From Eudoraea sp. (GTDB taxonomy: Bacteria > Bacteroidota > Bacteroidia > Flavobacteriales > Flavobacteriaceae), in the NCBI GenBank assembly GCA_013041785.1, contig JABDRK010000213.1, positions 1 to 11,017 on the forward strand: a stretch of 11,017 nt of DNA, written 5' to 3'. The notes beneath the pieces were generated by a model, which worked only from the letters and a program-made list of their open reading frames with translations, was not told where the DNA came from and searched no databases. The first letter of the stretch is position 1. Each line of letters starts with the position of its first letter. Made by a program: the position numbers and the translations under genes. This document shows positions 1 to 7,851 of this stretch, one piece after another.

Positions 1-797
1 TGGGCCTTATGGTAGGCGCTACGCTTTATTTTCATCCGGAAGTGACCATGAAAGAAAAGGACAAGACTACCATTACCGCAGAATATACCGTGCAACCTGT
101 GGAAGGGCAGGAAGTCAAATCGACCAAAACCAACATTCCTTTCTTTAAAAATAATGAGCTGGATTACAGTTCACTGGTTTCCTGGATTGGCGAAGGAGCC
201 GAAAAATATGCCTGGTTGGTATTTATCCCCATTGTGATTTTCATTGTAACTGCGGTTTCCAATGGAGCTAATCTCACAGATGGGATAGACGGACTTGCCG
301 CGGGGACCTCAGCCATAATTGTACTCACCCTGGGAATTTTTGCATGGGTATCCGGGAATATCATTTTTTCAGATTATCTCGACATATTCTTTATCCCCCG
401 TGCAGGGGAACTTGTCATTTTCATAGCTGCTTTTGTGGGGGCACTGGTTGGTTTCCTTTGGTATAATGCCTTTCCCGCACAGGTATTTATGGGAGATACC
501 GGAAGCCTTACCATTGGTGGGGTCATCGCGGTTATAGCGCTGATTGTAAGAAAGGAATTGTTGATCCCGCTATTATGCGGAATCTTTTTCGCCGAATCCT
601 TGTCTGTTATGTTACAGGTGAGCTATTTCAAGTATACCAAGAAGAAATACGGGGAAGGCAAGCGCATCTTCCGCATGTCACCATTACATCACCATTACCA
701 AAAAAAGGGATATCACGAAAGCAAGATTGTAACCCGGTTCTGGATTACCGGAATCCTACTTGCAATAATCACCATCGTGACACTCAAAGTACGGTAA
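1..797 (+). CDS. mraY: Phospho-N-acetylmuramoyl-pentapeptide-transferase MraY (5' end missing)
   Basis: Integral membrane enzyme that transfers phospho-MurNAc-pentapeptide from its UDP carrier to undecaprenyl phosphate, giving lipid I on the inner face of the cytoplasmic membrane. The reading frame is open from base 3, so the true start lies upstream and about 265 C-terminal residues are present. Family signatures are clear: the [10 protein letters not shown] segment at 270-299 with its catalytic-site aspartates, GDTGS at 492-506, and [11 protein letters not shown] with the HHH triad at 687-695. The protein ends in TLKVR, as in E. coli MraY. The hydrophilic stretch before and after PFFK (about 45-200) is longer than in proteobacterial MraY, which I associate with Bacteroidetes homologues. 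The TAA stop is one base from murD, which points to coupled translation in the dcw operon. Confidence 0.97.
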   Translation, partial: GLMVGATLYFHPEVTMKEKDKTTITAEYTVQPVEGQEVKSTKTNIPFFKNNELDYSSLVSWIGEGAEKYAWLVFIPIVIFIVTAVSNGANLTDGIDGLAAGTSAIIVLTLGIFAWVSGNIIFSDYLDIFFIPRAGELVIFIAAFVGALVGFLWYNAFPAQVFMGDTGSLTIGGVIAVIALIVRKELLIPLLCGIFFAESLSVMLQVSYFKYTKKKYGEGKRIFRMSPLHHHYQKKGYHESKIVTRFWITGILLAIITIVTLKVR

Positions 798-798
798 G

Positions 799-2133
799 AT
801 GGAGCGGTTGGTCATACTTGGAGGTGGAGAAAGTGGGGTTGGTACGGCCGTATTGGGAAAGAAAAAAGGATTTGAAATATTCCTCTCGGATGCGGGGAAA
901 ATAAAAGAAGAATACAAAAACGTTCTTGTACATCTTGGGATTGATTGGGAAGAAGGCAGGCATTCTGAAGAAAAGATTCTGACAGCGGATCTGGTCATGA
1001 AGAGTCCCGGTATACCAGATGCGGTTCCTTTGGTTCAGCAGTTGGTGCAACAGGGAACCCCGGTGATATCAGAGATTGAATTTGCTTCTCGCTATACAGA
1101 TGCCTTTATCATAGGCATTACCGGCAGTAACGGAAAGACCACAACCACCATGCTTACCCACCATATTTTAAAAAATGGAGGTTTACATGTAGGCATGGCA
1201 GGAAATATTGGCGACAGTTTTGCCCGAATGGTAGCAGAACAGGATTACCAATTCTATGTGCTGGAAATAAGCAGTTTTCAATTAGACGGTATCCTGGATT
1301 TCAGACCGGACATTGCGATTATTACAAATATTACACCAGATCACCTGGACCGCTATGATTACCGGTTTGAAAACTATATCGCCTCTAAATTCAGAATTGC
1401 CATGAACCAGGACACCTCGGATTCATTCCTGTACGACATGGATGATCCGGTGGTGACCAACTGGCTTGAGGAACACCCAATCCAACCCAAACCCTTTCCC
1501 TTTTCACTTGAAAAGCAAGTGGAGCAGGGGGCATGTATTAAGAACGAGAACATATTGATTAGGACGCCTAATAAAACAATTGAAATGAGGACAGACGCTT
1601 TAGCACTTTCAGGCAAGCACAATTTAAAGAATACCATGGCTGCAGCAACTGTGGCCAATCTGGTAGGGATCAGGAAAGATACCATACGGGATTGTATTGA
1701 GAACTTCCTGGGAGCACCCCACCGTTTGGAAAGAGTGCTTAAAATCCATCATGTTGAATATATAAACGATTCCAAAGCCACAAATGTCAATGCAACTTAT
1801 TACGCTCTGGAAAGCATGAACACCCCCACGGTTTGGTTGGTAGGCGGAGTGGATAAGGGGAACGATTACAAGCCCTTGTTGCCGCTGGTCAGGGAAAAGG
1901 TAAAGGCCATTATATGTATTGGTATGGACAACACCAAAATCAAAGAAACCTTTGGGAATGTCGTAGACCTGCTTGTGGAAACCTATGCCATGTCAGAAGC
2001 GGTAAAGGTAGCTTATAAGATAGCAGAAAGAGGGGACAGCGTTTTGCTTTCACCTGCCTGTGCCAGTTTTGATCTTTTTGAAAATTACGAAGACCGGGGA
2101 AACCAGTTTAAGGAAGCAATTAAAAATCTGTAG
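799..2133 (+). CDS. murD: UDP-N-acetylmuramoylalanine--D-glutamate ligase MurD
   Basis: Cytoplasmic ATP-dependent ligase that adds D-glutamate to UDP-MurNAc-L-Ala, the second amino-acid step of the peptidoglycan stem peptide. It has 444 residues, a normal length. The N-terminal dinucleotide-like fold starts with VILGGGESG (5-13). The ATP P-loop GITGSNGKTTTT is at 106-117. Other Mur-ligase landmarks are EISSFQLD (156-163), TNITPDHLDRY (176-186), K197 in the position of the carbamylated lysine of E. coli MurD (from memory), SGKHNLKN (271-278), PHRLE (307-311) and DSKATN (324-329). The C-terminal motif SPACASFDLFENYEDRG is MurD-type, which separates it from MurC, MurE and MurF. The ATG follows the mraY stop by one base, and ftsW begins three bases after its TAG. 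All motifs are intact. Confidence 0.98.
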   Translation: MERLVILGGGESGVGTAVLGKKKGFEIFLSDAGKIKEEYKNVLVHLGIDWEEGRHSEEKILTADLVMKSPGIPDAVPLVQQLVQQGTPVISEIEFASRYTDAFIIGITGSNGKTTTTMLTHHILKNGGLHVGMAGNIGDSFARMVAEQDYQFYVLEISSFQLDGILDFRPDIAIITNITPDHLDRYDYRFENYIASKFRIAMNQDTSDSFLYDMDDPVVTNWLEEHPIQPKPFPFSLEKQVEQGACIKNENILIRTPNKTIEMRTDALALSGKHNLKNTMAAATVANLVGIRKDTIRDCIENFLGAPHRLERVLKIHHVEYINDSKATNVNATYYALESMNTPTVWLVGGVDKGNDYKPLLPLVREKVKAIICIGMDNTKIKETFGNVVDLLVETYAMSEAVKVAYKIAERGDSVLLSPACASFDLFENYEDRGNQFKEAIKNL

Positions 2134-2136
2134 GAA

Positions 2137-3339
2137 TTGAAAAGATTTGCTGCAAATATTGGAGGAGATAAGGCGATTTGGGGCCTGGTTGCCCTGCTTG
2201 CCCTGTTTTCTTTTTTACCGGTATACAGTGCCAGCAGCAATTTGGTCTATGTGGTTGGTAATGGCACTACCATGGGTCATTTGGTGAAACACGGAATGTT
2301 GTTGTTTCTGGGATTTGGAATCATCTATGGCGTTCACAAGATCCCTACCCATTTCTTCAAGGGGCTTTCAATAATTGCCATGCCATTGGTCCTGGTGCTT
2401 TTGGTTTTTACACTGGCGCAAGGGACAACCATTGATGGGGCCAATGCCAGTCGCTGGATCCGTATTCCCTTTGTAGGCATTACATTCCAAACTTCCAACC
2501 TGGCAGCAGTTGTCCTCATGATTTATATCGCCCGCTATCTGGGCAAGGTCCGCGATAAAAAGATTAGGTTCAGGGAAAGCATTTTACCGCTTTGGGTCCC
2601 TGTTTTTTTAGTGGTCACGTTGATCCTCCCTGCAAACTTCTCAACGGCTGCAATTCTGTTCTTTATGGTGCTTGTGCTTTGTTTTTTGGGTGGATATCCG
2701 CTTAAATACCTCTCCGGAATGATTGGAGCAGGCTTATTGGGCCTCGTACTCTTTGTACTCACGGCCAAAGCCCTACCGGATTTATTTCCCAATAGGGTGG
2801 ACACCTGGATCAGCCGGATAGAAAGTTTCTGGGATCCTGCGGATACAGAGGGCGACTATCAGATTGAAAAGGCAAAAATAGCCATAGCAAATGGCGGAAT
2901 AGTGGGCAATGGAGCAGGAAAGAGTGTCATGAAGAATTTTTTACCACAGAGCTCCTCTGATTTTATCTATGCAATCATTATTGAAGAATACGGACTGGTA
3001 GGCGGCTTGACACTGATGTTTATCTACCTGCTGTTACTCTTCCGGATTATTGTAGTTGCCAATGTCAATCAGAGTGTATTTGGTAAGCTCCTGGTAGTCG
3101 GGGTAGGATTACCTATTGTGTTTCAGGCCCTGATCAATATGGCGGTTGCGGTAGAGCTGTTTCCCGTGACCGGACAAACCCTGCCTCTTATCAGCAGTGG
3201 GGGGACCTCCATTTGGATGACCTGTCTGGCAATAGGGATAGTGCTCAGTGCCAGCAGTAAGGTAAACAGGAAATATGAGCTTGAAAAGACAGCGATAGAT
3301 GAAACCAACCCTTTAGAAGTATTGAGTGGGCAATTATAG
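2137..3339 (+). CDS. ftsW: Septal peptidoglycan polymerase FtsW (SEDS family)
   Basis: Polytopic SEDS glycosyltransferase that polymerises lipid II at the septum together with a class B penicillin-binding protein. It has 400 residues and about ten hydrophobic segments. Recognisable stretches are [13 protein letters not shown] after the large extracytoplasmic loop, [19 protein letters not shown] containing D275 at the place of the catalytic SEDS aspartate, and [17 protein letters not shown] near the C-terminus. The start is a TTG at 2137. An in-frame TAG (the murD stop) sits two codons upstream, so the frame cannot extend further, and the next in-frame start-type codon would remove the first membrane helix. 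The non-ATG start three bases after murD suggests dependence on coupled translation. The last 14 bases overlap murG. RodA is the main alternative, but the dcw position supports FtsW. Confidence 0.96.
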   Translation: MKRFAANIGGDKAIWGLVALLALFSFLPVYSASSNLVYVVGNGTTMGHLVKHGMLLFLGFGIIYGVHKIPTHFFKGLSIIAMPLVLVLLVFTLAQGTTIDGANASRWIRIPFVGITFQTSNLAAVVLMIYIARYLGKVRDKKIRFRESILPLWVPVFLVVTLILPANFSTAAILFFMVLVLCFLGGYPLKYLSGMIGAGLLGLVLFVLTAKALPDLFPNRVDTWISRIESFWDPADTEGDYQIEKAKIAIANGGIVGNGAGKSVMKNFLPQSSSDFIYAIIIEEYGLVGGLTLMFIYLLLLFRIIVVANVNQSVFGKLLVVGVGLPIVFQALINMAVAVELFPVTGQTLPLISSGGTSIWMTCLAIGIVLSASSKVNRKYELEKTAIDETNPLEVLSGQL

Positions 3340-4417
3340 GTTTATCCTCTCAGGGGGAGGAACAGGAGGACATATATATCCGGCAATAGCAATTGCTAAT
3401 GCATTAAAGGACAAGTATCCGGAAGCTGAATTTTTATTTGTAGGCGCAAAGGACCGGATGGAAATGGAAAAAGTACCCCAGGCGGGATACAAAATAATAG
3501 GATTATGGATAAGCGGATTGCAACGAAGGTTAACATTAAAAAATCTGCTTTTCCCACTAAAACTGATAAGTAGTTTGCTGAAGGCAGGGAAAATAGTACG
3601 ACAGTTCAGACCCGATATCGCAATCGGGACCGGAGGTTTTGCCAGCGGGCCTGTATTGCAGGTTGCCGCAAAGCGGGGAATTCCCTGTGTGCTCCAGGAA
3701 CAGAATTCCTACGCCGGACTAACCAATAAAATTCTGGCGGGAAAAGCCGACAGGATATGTGTGGCCTATGATCATATGGAGCGATATTTCCCAAAAGACA
3801 AGATTGTAAAGACGGGTAATCCGGTTCGGGAACAAATTGTTGCAGCAGACAGCTCTAAGAAGGAAGCATTTGCATTTTTTGGTTTAAATCCTGACCAACA
3901 AACCGTCCTGGTATTGGGAGGAAGCCTGGGAGCCAGACGTATTAACCAGTTGATCGAATCCCAACTTTCTTTATTTGAGGAAATGGGGATACAAGTTTTA
4001 TGGCAATGCGGGAAGGGATATTACACACAGTACAAAAAATATGACGGCCATACTGTGAAGGTACTGGATTTCGTAAATCGCATGGATCTGGCTTATGCCG
4101 TAGCAGATGTAATCATCTCAAGGGCAGGGGCCAGTTCGGTATCCGAACTATGTATAGTGGGCAAACCCGTGATTTTTATTCCTTCACCCAATGTAGCTGA
4201 GGACCATCAAACAAAAAATGCCATGGCTTTGGTTGAAGAGTCGGCTGCCCTAATGATTGCAGAAGGGAACCTTGACGGGAAATTCCCGGGCCTTTTCCGC
4301 GAACTGATGGAATCTCAATCACAACGGGAACAACTGTCAAAGGAAATAAAAGCACTGGCGCTCCCAAAAGCCACGGAGCATATTGTGGAGGTAATCGAAT
4401 CCGTGTTGAAAAACTAA
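3326..4417 (+). CDS. murG: Lipid I GlcNAc transferase MurG
   Basis: Peripheral membrane GT-B glycosyltransferase that adds GlcNAc from UDP-GlcNAc to lipid I, forming lipid II. It has 363 residues, the usual length. The N-terminal glycine loop GGGTGGH (10-16) marks the family. Further signatures are GTGGFASGP (101-109), QEQNSYAG (124-131), TGNPVR (163-168), [11 protein letters not shown] (197-207, the second glycine loop) and, in the C-terminal UDP-GlcNAc domain, [11 protein letters not shown] followed by AEDHQTKNA. The start is a GTG at 3326 inside the 3' end of ftsW (14-nt overlap in another frame). It places the glycine loop at the expected distance from the N-terminus, and no in-frame ATG upstream is possible without a much longer overlap. 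The gene ends one base before murC. Confidence 0.97.
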   Translation: MGNYRFILSGGGTGGHIYPAIAIANALKDKYPEAEFLFVGAKDRMEMEKVPQAGYKIIGLWISGLQRRLTLKNLLFPLKLISSLLKAGKIVRQFRPDIAIGTGGFASGPVLQVAAKRGIPCVLQEQNSYAGLTNKILAGKADRICVAYDHMERYFPKDKIVKTGNPVREQIVAADSSKKEAFAFFGLNPDQQTVLVLGGSLGARRINQLIESQLSLFEEMGIQVLWQCGKGYYTQYKKYDGHTVKVLDFVNRMDLAYAVADVIISRAGASSVSELCIVGKPVIFIPSPNVAEDHQTKNAMALVEESAALMIAEGNLDGKFPGLFRELMESQSQREQLSKEIKALALPKATEHIVEVIESVLKN

Positions 4418-4418
4418 T

Positions 4419-5771
4419 ATGGAAATAAAGGACATACATAGGGTTTACTTTATTGGGATCGGAGGCATCGGTATGTCGGCCCTGGCCCGTTATTTCCATT
4501 TAACAGGTAAAGGGGTTGCCGGTTATGACAAAACAGAAACTCCCTTAACACGTGAGTTGACTGAGTCTGGTATAGCAATCCATTATAGCGATCGCCTTGA
4601 GGACATCCCGCCTCAATTCCTGGATAAAGCAGGTACCCTGATCGTATATACCCCAGCCGTTCCCGATACACATAGCGAGTTAACGTATTTCCGAAAGCAT
4701 GGATTTAGCTTAAAAAAACGTGCTGAGGTATTGGGGATGATCACCAGGGATACCTTCTGTTTTGCAGTGGCTGGTACCCATGGCAAGACCACTACTTCCT
4801 GTATACTGGCGCATTTGTTGAACGAGTCGGGCACACCACTTACTGCTTTTTTAGGCGGTATTTCCGAGGATTTCAACAGCAATTTTCTCATGAAAGGTTC
4901 TGCCTATACGGTGGTGGAAGCCGATGAATTTGATCGTTCTTTCCTGCACCTTTCCCCGGATATAGCCTGTATTACCTCAATGGATGCCGACCATCTGGAT
5001 ATCTACGGGGATCACGAAAACCTAAAAAAGTCCTTCCTGGAGTTCTCGCGAAGATTAAAACCGGGAGGTACGCTTTTGGTAAAAAACGGACTTTCGATTC
5101 CCGGTACTACCTATGGCATTGAGGACAACGCAGACTATTGTGCCTTAAATCTCAAAATTGAAAAAGGCAGCTACATTTTTGACCTGGAAACCCCGGAGAC
5201 CACCCTTCAGGGTATCCGATTCAACAAACCAGGCCGTCACAATCTGCTGAACGGGGTTGCTGCTCTGGCGATGGCACTCAAGGCGGGTTCTGAACCCGGG
5301 AAGTTGATGGATGCGATGGAGACCTTTAAAGGGGTACAGCGGCGATTTTCTTATGCAATCAAGGAAGAAGGGTTTGTATTTATTGATGATTATGCACATC
5401 ACCCTACAGAAATTGATGCTGTTTATGAGGCCATTCAGGAAATGCATCCAGGGAAGGAGACCACGGTGGTTTTTCAGCCGCATTTGTATTCCAGGACCCG
5501 GGATTTTGGGGATGCCTTTGCGAAAAGTCTGGAAAAATTTGATCGTGTTTTATTACTGGAGATTTATCCGGCAAGGGAAAAACCCCTGGAAGGAATTACA
5601 GCCGAATGGCTGCTTGAAAAAATAGAAAATCCAAACAAAAAACTGGTTAAAAAAAACGAAATGACCAAAGAAATAATCCAGCATTTGCCGGAGGTTCTGA
5701 TTACCCTCGGAGCTGGTGATATTGGTCTGGAAATAAATAATATTAAAAAGGAATTGGCACATGCGATTTAA
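4419..5771 (+). CDS. murC: UDP-N-acetylmuramate--L-alanine ligase MurC
   Basis: Cytoplasmic ATP-dependent ligase that attaches L-alanine to UDP-MurNAc, the first amino acid of the stem peptide. It has 450 residues. The N-terminal UDP-binding fold starts with YFIGIGGIGMSALA (10-23). The P-loop is AGTHGKTTT (118-126). Also seen are VEADEFDRS (166-174), the MurC variant of the second ligase motif, MDADHLDIYGDH (188-199), GRHNLLN (272-278), DDYAHHPTE (323-331), FQPHLYSRTRDF (352-363) and a C-terminal GAGDIG. The AHHPTE and HLYSRT motifs separate it from MurD. Mpl shares some of these motifs, but the dcw position and length favour MurC. ATG at 4419 is one base after the murG stop. The last 11 bases overlap ftsQ. 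No ddl gene follows, unlike in E. coli. Confidence 0.97.
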   Translation: MEIKDIHRVYFIGIGGIGMSALARYFHLTGKGVAGYDKTETPLTRELTESGIAIHYSDRLEDIPPQFLDKAGTLIVYTPAVPDTHSELTYFRKHGFSLKKRAEVLGMITRDTFCFAVAGTHGKTTTSCILAHLLNESGTPLTAFLGGISEDFNSNFLMKGSAYTVVEADEFDRSFLHLSPDIACITSMDADHLDIYGDHENLKKSFLEFSRRLKPGGTLLVKNGLSIPGTTYGIEDNADYCALNLKIEKGSYIFDLETPETTLQGIRFNKPGRHNLLNGVAALAMALKAGSEPGKLMDAMETFKGVQRRFSYAIKEEGFVFIDDYAHHPTEIDAVYEAIQEMHPGKETTVVFQPHLYSRTRDFGDAFAKSLEKFDRVLLLEIYPAREKPLEGITAEWLLEKIENPNKKLVKKNEMTKEIIQHLPEVLITLGAGDIGLEINNIKKELAHAI

Positions 5772-6480
5772 TTGGAATTATCCTAAAGTAGTGGGATTAA
5801 CACTTTGTATAGCAAGTCTTTATGCTTTTTCTGATTATCGAAGTAATCAACGTGAGCTTAATGGAATCGATATCGATTTTGTTGGGGAAAACAGTTTGTA
5901 TGTAACTCAGGATGTCGTTAATAAATTGTTAATACAAAATTATGGGACCCTAAAAAACGTCCCTAAAGAAGACATAGATTTGAATACTATAGAAAAGGTC
6001 ATCGAGACCAATGATATGGTGAAAAATGCCCATGTATATCTTACTATTAATGGAAAACTTAAATCTAAAATTGCGCAAAGGCAGCCTATTGGACGCATCG
6101 AAGGATTAACCCAATTCTATTTGGACGAGGATGGCAAAGAAATGCCCCTTTCCGAAAAGCATTCTGCACGCGTTCCGATCATTACGGGGAATATTACAGG
6201 GAAGAGCCTTGAGGATGTTTATGTCATTTTGCAATTCATCAATGATGATGATTTTCTGCGAAAGAATATTATCGGCATTCACATTGAAGAGCAGGATAAC
6301 TATCAACTCAGATTCCGGGTAGAGAATTTTGTTGTCAACCTCGGGGATGTTACGGATCTCGATGAGAAATTCAGCAATTTCAAAGCCTTTTATGCCAAAG
6401 CAATGAGGGACCAGACTTTGGATGAATATAAAATAGTAAGCTTAGAATTTGACAACCAGGTGGTATGTACGAAAATTTAG
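5761..6480 (+). CDS. ftsQ: Cell division protein FtsQ/DivIB
   Basis: Bitopic divisome protein that links cytoplasmic and extracytoplasmic division factors. It has 239 residues: a short basic cytoplasmic N-terminus, one membrane helix (about 9-25, VVGLTLCIASLYAF) and an extracytoplasmic region. A POTRA-like segment follows (about 33-107: GIDIDFVGENSLYVTQDVV, then a region ending KSKIAQRQPIGRI), and FYLDEDGKEMPLS (119-131) matches the signature of the FtsQ beta domain. Primary sequence conservation in this family is low, so the call rests on topology, these segments and the position between murC and ftsA. By eye the gene is more AT-rich than ftsA and ftsZ, which may reflect weaker constraint. 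Its start overlaps the murC end by 11 bases and its stop is five bases before the preferred ftsA start. Confidence 0.9.
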   Translation: MRFNWNYPKVVGLTLCIASLYAFSDYRSNQRELNGIDIDFVGENSLYVTQDVVNKLLIQNYGTLKNVPKEDIDLNTIEKVIETNDMVKNAHVYLTINGKLKSKIAQRQPIGRIEGLTQFYLDEDGKEMPLSEKHSARVPIITGNITGKSLEDVYVILQFINDDDFLRKNIIGIHIEEQDNYQLRFRVENFVVNLGDVTDLDEKFSNFKAFYAKAMRDQTLDEYKIVSLEFDNQVVCTKI

Positions 6481-6485
6481 AAAAT

Positions 6486-7811
6486 ATGGAACAGGCAAAT
6501 TTTTCCGTTGGCTTGGACATCGGAACAACCAAGATAGTGGCCATAATTGGTCAGGAGAACGAATATGGTAAGATAGAAGTGCTTGGAACAGGCAGGTCCA
6601 AAAGCCTGGGGGTACATCGTGGCGTAGTTAATAATATTACCCAAACCATCCGGTCCATACAACAAGCAGTGGAAATGGCGGAAGCCGACGCGGGCCTTAA
6701 GATTGGTTCTGTAGTTGTGGGAATTGCCGGGCAACACATCCGGAGCCTGCAGCACAGCGATTACATCACACGCCCCAATTCAGAAGAAGTGATCAATGAA
6801 GAAGACCTTGAAAAGCTCTGTAACCAGGTTTATAAACTGGTAATGTTGCCAGGTGAGGAGATTATCCATGTATTGCCACAGGAATACAAGGTAGACGGTC
6901 AGTGTGAGATCAAGGAACCTATCGGGATGTACGGTGGCCGACTGGAAGCCAATTTCCATGTGGTAGTAGGACAGGTATCCTCCATTAAGAATATTGGGCG
7001 TTGCATAAAAAGTGCGGGCCTGGATTTGGGGAACATCACCCTGGAGCCCATTGCATCATCGGAGGCTGTATTGAGTCAGGAAGAAAAAGAGGCCGGCGTT
7101 GCCCTTCTCGACATCGGTGGCGGAACGACGGACCTGGCCATTTTTAAGGACGGAATCATTCGGCATACCGCAGTAATTCCTTTTGGGGGCAATGTGATTA
7201 CCGAGGACATCAAGGAAGGATGCTCCATTATCGAAAAGCAGGCTGAGCTGTTGAAAATCAAATTTGGGTCAGCATGGCCCGGGGAAAACAAGGATAATGA
7301 AATCGTATCTATTCCAGGCCTCAGAGGCAGGGAACCTAAGGAGATCACCCTGAAAAACCTCTCTAAGATAATTCACGCACGGGTTGTGGAAATAGTGGAA
7401 CAGGTATACCTCGAGATTAAAAACTATGGTCATGAAGACCAGAAAAAGAAACTTATAGCGGGGATTGTATTGACTGGCGGGGGAAGCCAATTAAAACATT
7501 TAAAACAGTTGGTAGAATACATCACCGGTATGGACACCAGGATTGGGTACCCCAATGAACATCTGGCCGGAGATTCTGAAGAAGAGATCGCCAGTCCCCT
7601 TTACGCCACCGCGGTTGGTCTTCTTATGAATGCGATCGAAAACAAGAACCGTATCAGAAGTTTAGAAGCCGAAGAAGCTCCTGGGGACGAAGAAATGGTG
7701 TTGGAAGCACATGGCGAAGGCACTATCGACCAGGCAACTGCCAAACCGAGAAAATCGGTATTTGAAAAGTGGTCTGAGAAACTAAAAGATTTTCTGGATA
7801 ACGCAGAATAA
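6486..7811 (+). CDS. ftsA: Cell division protein FtsA, actin-like membrane tether of FtsZ
   Basis: Actin-fold ATPase that binds the FtsZ C-terminal peptide and anchors Z-ring filaments to the membrane. With the start at 6486 it has 441 residues. Phosphate-1 motif VGLDIGTTKIVAIIG is at 8-22, phosphate-2 motif DIGGGTTD at 209-216, and the adenosine-site motif LTGGGS at 329-334. An acidic linker rich in Glu leads to a C-terminal amphipathic helix SVFEKWSEKLKDFLDNAE (424-441), the usual membrane-targeting element. ATG 6486 gives MEQANFSVGLDIG, the N-terminal spacing I expect for flavobacterial FtsA, and avoids overlap with ftsQ. An in-frame ATG at 6465 would add seven residues and overlap ftsQ by 16 bases. 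It has an AGGTGG just upstream, but that lies too close to act as a normal ribosome-binding site, so it remains possible but less likely. Confidence 0.96.
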   Translation: MEQANFSVGLDIGTTKIVAIIGQENEYGKIEVLGTGRSKSLGVHRGVVNNITQTIRSIQQAVEMAEADAGLKIGSVVVGIAGQHIRSLQHSDYITRPNSEEVINEEDLEKLCNQVYKLVMLPGEEIIHVLPQEYKVDGQCEIKEPIGMYGGRLEANFHVVVGQVSSIKNIGRCIKSAGLDLGNITLEPIASSEAVLSQEEKEAGVALLDIGGGTTDLAIFKDGIIRHTAVIPFGGNVITEDIKEGCSIIEKQAELLKIKFGSAWPGENKDNEIVSIPGLRGREPKEITLKNLSKIIHARVVEIVEQVYLEIKNYGHEDQKKKLIAGIVLTGGGSQLKHLKQLVEYITGMDTRIGYPNEHLAGDSEEEIASPLYATAVGLLMNAIENKNRIRSLEAEEAPGDEEMVLEAHGEGTIDQATAKPRKSVFEKWSEKLKDFLDNAE

Positions 7812-7851
7812 ACCTACATAGAAGCAGATAATAACCAGTAACTGAAAAGAC

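Noticed and set aside
575..904. 109-codon + strand frame across the mraY-murD junction
   Set aside because: Out of frame with two clearly conserved genes and without any family feature.
6465..6485. ATG 6465 as the ftsA start
   Set aside because: It adds seven residues not expected for FtsA and overlaps ftsQ by 16 bases; the AGGTGG before it is too close. Kept as a possible alternative only.
7812..7851. Separate promoter for ftsZ in the 40-nt gap after ftsA
   Set aside because: No TAnnTTTG-like box or hairpin can be seen there; the gap is simply AT-rich.
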